Of a DNA stretch of 11,454 nucleotides, positions 6,906 to 11,454 are shown in pieces. Source of the DNA: Pseudomonadales bacterium (GTDB lineage Bacteria; Pseudomonadota; Gammaproteobacteria; Pseudomonadales; Azotimanducaceae); NCBI GenBank assembly GCA_007128525.1, contig SKXG01000258.1, forward strand, positions 1 to 11,454, given 5' to 3'. The notes under the pieces were generated by a model that ran no database searches, was not told the DNA's origin, and saw only the letters and a program-made list of their open reading frames with translations. Position 1 is the stretch's first letter. Every line of letters begins with the position of its first letter. Both the position numbers and the translations under genes were made by a program.

Positions 6906-7661
6906 ATGCCCAGACTTGAGCGTGATGGTGTTGGTATCTACTTTGAAGTGGCCGGCAAGGGCGATCCGATTCTGCTCAGTCACGGCTACTCCGCAACCTG
7001 CGCCATGTGGGCCGATCAAGTTGCCGCGTTGCAGGATCGCTATACCGTGATCACCTGGGATATGCGCGGTCATGGCAACAGCGACAGCCCGGAGGATCCG
7101 GCGCTGTACTCCGAATCGCACTGTGTCGGTGACATGAAAGCACTGCTCAACGAGTTGGGCTTCGCCTCCGCCATCATCGGTGGGCTGTCGCTCGGTGGTT
7201 ACATGTCGCTCGCGTTCTATCTGGCGCATCCGCAAATGGTGCGGGCGCTGATGCTGTTCGACACCGGGCCGGGCTATAAGAACGACCAGGCACGCGAACA
7301 ATGGAATGAGACGGCCGAGCAACGTGCGCAGCGCTTCGAAGACGAAGGTCTCGGCTCGGTCGGCCGCGGTGATGAAACACGCCTCGCGCAGCACCGGTCG
7401 GCTGCCGGCCTGGCCCATGCCGCGCGCGGCATGCTCAAGCAATTTGACGATCGGGTCATGACGTCATTGCCCGGCATTCAGGTGCCAACCCTGGTGTTGG
7501 TCGGTGAACGGGACCGCGCCTATCATGGCGCCACCGACTACATGGCGAACAAGATACCCGAGTCACAAAAGGTGGTGATCCCGGATGCCGGGCACGCCGC
7601 CAACCTGCATCAACCGGAAGCGTTCAATCGAGCCGTGCTCGAATTCCTCGATCGCCTCTGA
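6906..7661 (+). CDS. Alpha/beta-fold hydrolase with intact catalytic triad
   Basis: This 251-residue single-domain hydrolase is of normal length for the family of esterases, lactonases and C-C bond hydrolases. The oxyanion-hole HG is at 26-27 (LLSHGYS), and WDMRGHGNSD (51-60) is the typical strand-4/helix block. The nucleophile elbow is GGLSLGGY with Ser95; Asp203 is in VGERDRA and His230 in DAGHAANL. All triad residues are therefore present. ATG 6906 follows AGGGAG at about nine bases. There is no signal peptide, so it is cytoplasmic. Its stop codon is directly followed by the complement of the stop codon of the LLM oxidoreductase gene. Together with the divergent amidohydrolase it suggests a small catabolic set; the substrate cannot be deduced. 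It is unrelated in detail to the S9-like tails elsewhere in the window. Confidence 0.87.
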   Translation: MPRLERDGVGIYFEVAGKGDPILLSHGYSATCAMWADQVAALQDRYTVITWDMRGHGNSDSPEDPALYSESHCVGDMKALLNELGFASAIIGGLSLGGYMSLAFYLAHPQMVRALMLFDTGPGYKNDQAREQWNETAEQRAQRFEDEGLGSVGRGDETRLAQHRSAAGLAHAARGMLKQFDDRVMTSLPGIQVPTLVLVGERDRAYHGATDYMANKIPESQKVVIPDAGHAANLHQPEAFNRAVLEFLDRL

Positions 7662-8558
7662 TCAACGCCCCGCCACTTCGCGGATGAAGGTGTCCATCTT
7701 GGCTTTCTTGGCATCGCCCTGCCCGAGGGTGAAGTCCGGCAGAATAAATTCATCAACGCCGGCTGCCTCGTATGCGGCCATCTGCTCACGAATCTCCGCT
7801 GGTGTGCCGATCAACGTCGCCATGCCGCCCGGCGCCTGTCGACGTTTCTCCAACCACTCAGGATCGTCACTCATGAACAGCAATGCCTGCGCTGACTTCC
7901 GGATACTTGCCGGGTCTCGCTTGAGGTCCTGACAATGCTGCTTCAGCACTTCGATCTTGTGGCGCAACGTGTCCGGTGTGCCCCACACATTCCACTCGTC
8001 AGCCCAGCGCGCTGCGATTCGAAGTGTGACTTTCTCGCCCCCGCCACCAATCAGCAACGGCAGCGGCTGCTGCACGGGCTTGGGTTCTAACGATGCATTT
8101 TCGAGCTGATAGTAGCGGCCGTCGAAGTCGCTCTTGTCATTTTCAAACAGTGACCGGATCACAGCGCAGGCTTCATCCAGGCGGCGCAGGCGCCCGCCGA
8201 GCGTGTGAAAAGGAATGCCGTACTGGCGGTGTTCGTTCTCCTGCCAGCCCGCGCCCAGTCCGAGTACCAGCCGGCCACCAGAGATGTGATCGATGGTTGC
8301 GGCCATCTTGGCCAATACTGCCGGGTGCCTATAGGTATTGCCGGCCACCAGCGAGCCCAGTCGGACACGGGGCACAGCAACAGCGAGGGCCGCCAGGGTG
8401 GTCCAGCACTCCGGCCAGGGCGTACTGGTGTCCTCGGCGTTGGGCATGAAGTGATCGGCATACCAGATGCCATCCCAGCCCGTCGCTTCGGCATGCCGGG
8501 CAATGTCGACCACGGTCTGGAAGTCCTGTGCCGGTGCCGGCCATAAACTGAATCGCAT
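7662..8558 (-). CDS. LLM-class (luciferase-like) flavin/F420-dependent oxidoreductase
   Basis: The protein is 298 residues from ATG 8558, which has a G-rich GGGGGGTG site just upstream; a GTG at 8564 would add two residues. It is a TIM-barrel luciferase-like monooxygenase. Visible family blocks are the N-terminal ATGWDGIWYADHF, VRLGSLVAGNTYRHPAVLAKMAAT, DHISGGRLVLGLGAGWQENEH and PLLIGGGGEKVTLRIAARWADEWN, with GTPAEIREQMAAYEAAGVDEF near the end. This pattern is closest to the proteins usually named F420-dependent LLM oxidoreductases, but whether the cofactor is F420 or FMN cannot be decided from sequence alone. It converges on the alpha/beta hydrolase with no base between the stop codons. A role in oxidising a small hydrophobic substrate upstream of a hydrolase is plausible inference. 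Confidence 0.85.
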   Translation of the reverse strand: MRFSLWPAPAQDFQTVVDIARHAEATGWDGIWYADHFMPNAEDTSTPWPECWTTLAALAVAVPRVRLGSLVAGNTYRHPAVLAKMAATIDHISGGRLVLGLGAGWQENEHRQYGIPFHTLGGRLRRLDEACAVIRSLFENDKSDFDGRYYQLENASLEPKPVQQPLPLLIGGGGEKVTLRIAARWADEWNVWGTPDTLRHKIEVLKQHCQDLKRDPASIRKSAQALLFMSDDPEWLEKRRQAPGGMATLIGTPAEIREQMAAYEAAGVDEFILPDFTLGQGDAKKAKMDTFIREVAGR

Positions 8559-8599
8559 GCTCACCCCCCACTGTTGACCACTTGATGCCTTCGGACCTT

Positions 8600-8812
8600 A
8601 CCGGAGACCGCTCAATTCGTCGACCAGGTCCAGGCCCACGCGTATGGCCAGAGTTGCGCCGCGCCAACAAACCACACAGACTGGTCGCACTGGACAGCGC
8701 AGATGACACCTTAAGCCTGCAGTCTGACCGCCTACGTCTGCTGACAGAGATTGAGCGCTTCCTTGAGGAACATATGACTACATCACATACTGAGCCCCAC
8801 AGTGGCAACTGA
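8600..8812 (+). pseudogene. Truncated, indel-scarred remnant of an S9-like hydrolase C-terminus
   Basis: Frame 2 here reads LRRANKPHRLVALDSADD, then LSLQSDRLRLLTEIERFLEEH. By hand count this matches the gene at the left edge of the window at 21 of 37 residues over the closing block. Just upstream, TRMA appears in frame 1 (8638-8649). Relative to the left copy this implies a 2-base deletion before LRRANKP, and a 1-base deletion between GGAGAC (8603) and ACGCGT. The two shifts compensate, so frame 2 stays open while its middle is scrambled. Nothing of the remaining protein is present: the LLM gene starts about 40 bases upstream on the other strand. Like the left copy it has Asp where S9 enzymes have the catalytic His (ADDT). 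The stop TGA overlaps the start of the CYTH gene. Confidence 0.7.
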
Positions 8813-9272
8813 AATCGAGCGCAAGTTCCTGCTGCAATCAGATGCCTGGCGAGCCAAGGCAAGCGGCGCCCTGATCCGTCAGGGTTACCTCTCCAGCGCC
8901 AGGCAGGCTGTTGTGCGTATACGCGTGATCGAAGGCAAAGCCTGGCTGACTGTCAAAGGTGAAACCCGCAACCTGACCCGCGCCGAATTTGAGTATGAGA
9001 TTCCGGTGTCAGATGCCAACCAGATGCTTGATGAGCTGTGCGAGCAACCGCTGATCGAGAAGACTCGCCACCACCTGACCCACGCCGACCACGACTGGGT
9101 CATCGATGAGTTTCATGGCGTCAATGACGGGCTGATTGTCGCGGAAATCGAGCTGTCTTCTGAAGACGAGTTTTTCGAACAGCCCGACTGGCTTGGTGAG
9201 GAAGTTTCGGACGACCCCAGATACTTCAACTCAAACCTGATCAAGCACCCCTACTCGAAGTGGCAGGACTGA
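8802..9272 (+). CDS. CYTH-domain triphosphate tunnel metalloenzyme (probable inorganic triphosphatase)
   Basis: This compact 156-residue protein opens with the signature ExExK as TEIERKFLL (Glu4, Glu6, Lys8). It continues with the alternating charged strands of the eight-stranded tunnel: VVRIRVIEGKAWLTVKG, AEFEYEIPV, IEKTRHHL, WVIDEFHG and LIVAEIELSSEDE. It ends with the conserved WLGEEVSDDPRYFNSNL block. Length and motif order match short bacterial single-domain enzymes such as the Nitrosomonas europaea tripolyphosphatase, which cleave inorganic triphosphate using Mg or Mn in the cytoplasm. The start is GTG 8802, since residues 2-8 are the signature. No clear Shine-Dalgarno site precedes it and the start lies within the end of the remnant S9 frame (11-base overlap). 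Adenylate cyclase or thiamine-triphosphatase activity is less likely. It converges with the CYTH-like gene at 9297-9899. Confidence 0.88.
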   Translation: MATEIERKFLLQSDAWRAKASGALIRQGYLSSARQAVVRIRVIEGKAWLTVKGETRNLTRAEFEYEIPVSDANQMLDELCEQPLIEKTRHHLTHADHDWVIDEFHGVNDGLIVAEIELSSEDEFFEQPDWLGEEVSDDPRYFNSNLIKHPYSKWQD

Positions 9273-9296
9273 GCTGCCATCAACAGGGGACGCTAT

Positions 9297-9899
9297 TCAA
9301 ATGGGATCAAAACCCAGAACCCGACGCAGCATACTCAGATAACTGTGATTTGGATATTGATTGAGGCCAAGGTCATTACACAGCGAATGTACTGCTTCGG
9401 GCACGACTGACTCCACGCACACCGACATCAGCCAGGCGCCGTTAACAGACAGTTCCACCAGCTCCGCACTGCAGTGCCCCACCGTGAACAACTGGCGTCG
9501 TTTGAATACCAGCGCAACACCCAGCTCCGGTGCGCGGCGGCCTACAGACTCCACCAATTGCGTCTCGTTCATATCTACTAACGCATCTGCGGAATCAAGG
9601 CCAGGATAAGGGGCGCCCAGCAAGTCAAATGCCCGCTCTGCCAGGCTTTGGTCCTTGATCGGCAAGTCCGTCTTGAAGCTGGGCGTCCACTGTTCGAGAC
9701 TGGTTTTAACCGTCAGCAGTGTTTTGACATCCAGCTTCTGTCCACGGATCTTGGGGCTGTGGGCCGACGCCGAAAACGGCACCAGGTAGGTATCGTTGGA
9801 CTCCTGAATGCGGACGGGCTGAGCCCGTCCGCGCAGGCGATCCTCCACCAGGCCAAAGTTCTTGGCAAATGCGCGATACTCGTAGCGATCATCACTCAT
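9297..9899 (-). CDS. Uncharacterised protein, probable divergent CYTH-like fold
   Basis: The protein is 200 residues from ATG 9899, which is 7 bases after the porin stop; the frame runs further upstream, but only inside the porin gene. The Shine-Dalgarno site is weak. Segment order mirrors a CYTH protein. DRYEYRAFA stands in the place of the ExExK strand; DTYLVPF, SPKIRGQKLDVKTLLT and EQWTPSFKTDLPI follow. Later come VALVFKRRQLFTVGHC, AELVELSVNGAWLMSVCVES and a closing NHSYLSMLRRVLGF. Only part of the acidic metal set is kept, since EIERK reads RYEYR and the AEIEL strand reads VCVES. It may bind phosphate polymers without cleaving them, or be a polymerase-like relative of VTC domains. There is no signal peptide or membrane segment, so it is probably cytoplasmic. 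It is co-transcribed with the porin. The fold is inference by eye. Confidence 0.6.
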   Translation of the reverse strand: MSDDRYEYRAFAKNFGLVEDRLRGRAQPVRIQESNDTYLVPFSASAHSPKIRGQKLDVKTLLTVKTSLEQWTPSFKTDLPIKDQSLAERAFDLLGAPYPGLDSADALVDMNETQLVESVGRRAPELGVALVFKRRQLFTVGHCSAELVELSVNGAWLMSVCVESVVPEAVHSLCNDLGLNQYPNHSYLSMLRRVLGFDPI

Positions 9900-9906
9900 A
9901 GCTGCT

Positions 9907-11388
9907 TCAGAAGTCGTACTGGAATCGGTAACCGTACACCCAGCCATCATCTTTGAAATTGTCACGCTCGCCTTCCAGATAGATGACATTGAGCTTCATA
10001 ACGACTTCAGGCATGACATACCAGTTCAGGCCGAGCGTCCAGTGCTCGAGTTTTTGGCCACGACCTACTCGTGTGTGCTCAAGAGAATCTGCAACCGAAT
10101 AGCGAGCAAGAACTTCAAATGCACCCCAACCCTCGCCGCGTGCAAAGTTGTTGATGGGGGTCTGACGTCCGAAGTCTCCACTGAATGCACGATAGTTCTT
10201 GGACTCGCCGGTCAGAAAGAAGCCCGACTGTATGTACCAGCCATCCTGAGTCAGCGAACTCTTGTCCGTGGCATTGCCGCCCAGCTCATCCAGCAGGCGA
10301 TCACGATCAAGGTCGATATCGACCATCAGATACTCGCTCTGCACCCACCAGGGTCCAAAGCCGGCAGCAAATTCCACGTTATATCGCGTAAAGTCCCGAA
10401 CTGCGACCAGGTCATCTCTGCCGATCAGCCGTGCATCAATGACGCGCGTCCCTTCGCGAGTTCGCAGTCGCACCTCTTCCCACTCATCTTCACTGTTGTT
10501 GTATGCGTTGCGACGCTTGTTCACGCCGGCACCGACATGCACGAAGCCATTATCACTCAGGTAAGGCGCGAACGAGCTCCGGGCAGACAATGCCCAGCCT
10601 TCACGGACCTCCCGGTCGTAGTCAATGCCGTGGCCGAAGGCCCCGACACCGAGATACCAGTTGGGCTGCAGCGTTTCATACATGATCCCGGGCTCACGGT
10701 TGACCTTGTAGGCGTCGGAGGCTGCCGAGCGTTCGATAAAGCTGATGTAACGTGAGCTGGTCGCATACTCCATCCCGAAAGGCTCCTTGAAGTGGCCAAT
10801 AGCCAGGCGACCGTGTGGCATGAGGTAAGCCATGTAGGCATTCGCCAGGTCGACTTCATTCTCGGCAAAGTCCACTTCCAGCTGCCACTCCCAGTGTTCA
10901 CGCCACAATCCCAAGGCACCCAGACGCAGGCGTCTTAGAATGATGCCATCGTCGGGGAACGCATGACCCTGACGCGCCACGTTCTGAATATCGTCACCGA
11001 AATTCTGCCGTGCGACGTCAAACTGCATTCGACCACGGATCCGGAAGCGGTCACGGCCATCGGCGGACTCAATGCCCAGACGACGGACCTGTGTCGCAGC
11101 GTCATCGTCAGCCAAAAGCGCTGTCGGCTCATAGCCAAGCTCTGAAGCAATCAATTTGACCTTCTCCTGCACCCGCGCTTGGGCTGCTTCAGAACGCAAA
11201 TCAGCAACTTCTTCAACGCTGATCAAACCCTTGTCGATCAGCACCTGGATAAGTTGATCCAGTTCGCTGGTGTGCGCCGCCGCAAAGCCCGCAAAGCAGC
11301 ACAGAACCATACCCAGCGTCAGACGCCTGATGCGCCCTGCCCAGCCAGCCGGCTGTGCAAGGTCCTTCGTGGAAGCCCTGTCTCTCAT
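9907..11388 (-). CDS. OprP/OprO-type (phosphate-selective family) outer-membrane porin
   Basis: The protein has 493 residues. An N-terminal signal peptide, with basic GRIRR at 18-22 and a hydrophobic core to about residue 37, probably ends after Ala38 (GFAAA). A short helical segment (about 41-85, LIQVLIDKGLISVEEVADL) precedes the barrel, as in many members. The barrel starts near FRIRGRMQFDVARQNFG and has family-typical DGIILRRLRLGALG, WEWQLEVDFAENEVDLANAYM and IGHFKEPFGMEYATSSRYISFIERS. Strands alternate to the final YGYRFQYDF with the terminal Phe used for barrel insertion. The family forms trimeric anion channels for phosphate or polyphosphate, but also includes members of unknown specificity. 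ATG 11388 lies 11 bases after AGGAG, which is long. A start-Ser-stop reading frame sits in between. The CYTH-like gene follows by 7 bases. No Pho box is evident in the 66 upstream bases visible. Confidence 0.82.
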   Translation of the reverse strand: MRDRASTKDLAQPAGWAGRIRRLTLGMVLCCFAGFAAAHTSELDQLIQVLIDKGLISVEEVADLRSEAAQARVQEKVKLIASELGYEPTALLADDDAATQVRRLGIESADGRDRFRIRGRMQFDVARQNFGDDIQNVARQGHAFPDDGIILRRLRLGALGLWREHWEWQLEVDFAENEVDLANAYMAYLMPHGRLAIGHFKEPFGMEYATSSRYISFIERSAASDAYKVNREPGIMYETLQPNWYLGVGAFGHGIDYDREVREGWALSARSSFAPYLSDNGFVHVGAGVNKRRNAYNNSEDEWEEVRLRTREGTRVIDARLIGRDDLVAVRDFTRYNVEFAAGFGPWWVQSEYLMVDIDLDRDRLLDELGGNATDKSSLTQDGWYIQSGFFLTGESKNYRAFSGDFGRQTPINNFARGEGWGAFEVLARYSVADSLEHTRVGRGQKLEHWTLGLNWYVMPEVVMKLNVIYLEGERDNFKDDGWVYGYRFQYDF

Positions 11389-11404
11389 GACATCTGTTAC
11401 TCCT
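11385..11404 (-). promoter_or_regulatory. Porin translation start region: AGGAG site, 2-codon upstream frame, start overlap
   Basis: AGGAG (11404-11400) is six bases from an ATG at 11393 that encodes only Met-Ser before TGA at 11387-11385. That TGA overlaps the porin ATG at 11388. The ribosome-binding site is thus at the better distance from the mini-frame than from the porin start (11 bases). The layout would permit stop-and-restart, or may simply be chance with the porin start used directly. Confidence 0.35.
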
Positions 11405-11454
11405 AGTGTTGGTAACCGGGTGTGCAGGCCTTCTATGGAACCTGTAGCATTGGA

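Noticed and set aside
8565-8600. Promoter-like TTGACC at 8574-8579 before the remnant and CYTH gene
   Set aside because: No acceptable -10 element follows at 16-18 bases, so the hexamer alone is not evidence.
9273-9296. Terminator or mobile-element end between the two CYTH-type genes
   Set aside because: The 24 bases contain no inverted repeat or T-run, and the GGGGACGCTATT string has no partner copy in the window.
9900-9989. Upstream extension of the CYTH-like protein by 30 residues
   Set aside because: The extension is the porin coding sequence read in another frame; ATG 9899, just after the porin stop, gives a protein starting directly at the first predicted strand.
10042-10755. Open frame of 237 codons antisense to the porin gene
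   Set aside because: It lies wholly within a well-supported porin gene and shows no recognisable domain or ribosome-binding site.
11411-11454. Possible Pho box or promoter upstream of the porin
   Set aside because: No pair of CTGTCAT-like half-sites and no convincing -35/-10 pair could be found in the few bases available, so phosphate regulation is not claimed.

Overview
The window looks like a chromosomal segment of a free-living, moderately GC-rich Gram-negative bacterium, most likely a gammaproteobacterium. The evidence is an OprP/OprO-type outer-membrane porin, a lipoprotein with a clear lipobox, a Shine-Dalgarno-led two-component pair and dense packing on both strands. This placement is inferred from gene style, not from a marker gene. 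I saw no rRNA, tRNA, CRISPR array, insertion sequence or phage gene.

Layout. (1) At the left edge is the 3' end of an alpha/beta-hydrolase (S9 peptidase-like) gene whose nucleophile and His positions look substituted. It meets a lipoprotein gene tail-to-tail across a strong inverted repeat. (2) Positions 498-5394 hold a divergent four-gene block. On the minus strand, a coiled-coil polytopic membrane protein is followed, with a 3-nt gap, by a lipoprotein with a von Willebrand A-like domain. On the plus strand, an OmpR-type response regulator overlaps an unusual histidine kinase. The 143-nt region between the arms carries a tandem repeat and a palindrome that could be an operator. This is the best candidate in the window for an undescribed system, probably envelope-associated.

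(3) Positions 5411-8558 are metabolic: an amidohydrolase of the TRZ/ATZ deaminase type, a divergent alpha/beta hydrolase with an intact triad, and a luciferase-like (LLM) flavin/F420-dependent oxidoreductase that abuts the hydrolase gene with no intergenic base. Together they suggest small-molecule catabolism, but no substrate can be read.

(4) At 8600-8812 is a truncated, indel-scarred remnant of a gene related to the one at the left edge. (5) Positions 8802-11388 form a phosphate-themed cluster: a CYTH/triphosphate tunnel enzyme (plus strand) facing a two-gene minus-strand unit made of a phosphate-selective-type porin and a protein that looks like a divergent CYTH fold. A working picture is anion or (poly)phosphate uptake through the porin and intracellular processing by tunnel enzymes; this is inference.

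Convergent pairs here are separated by 0-24 nt and show no classical hairpin-plus-U terminators, except for the inverted repeat at 438-469.
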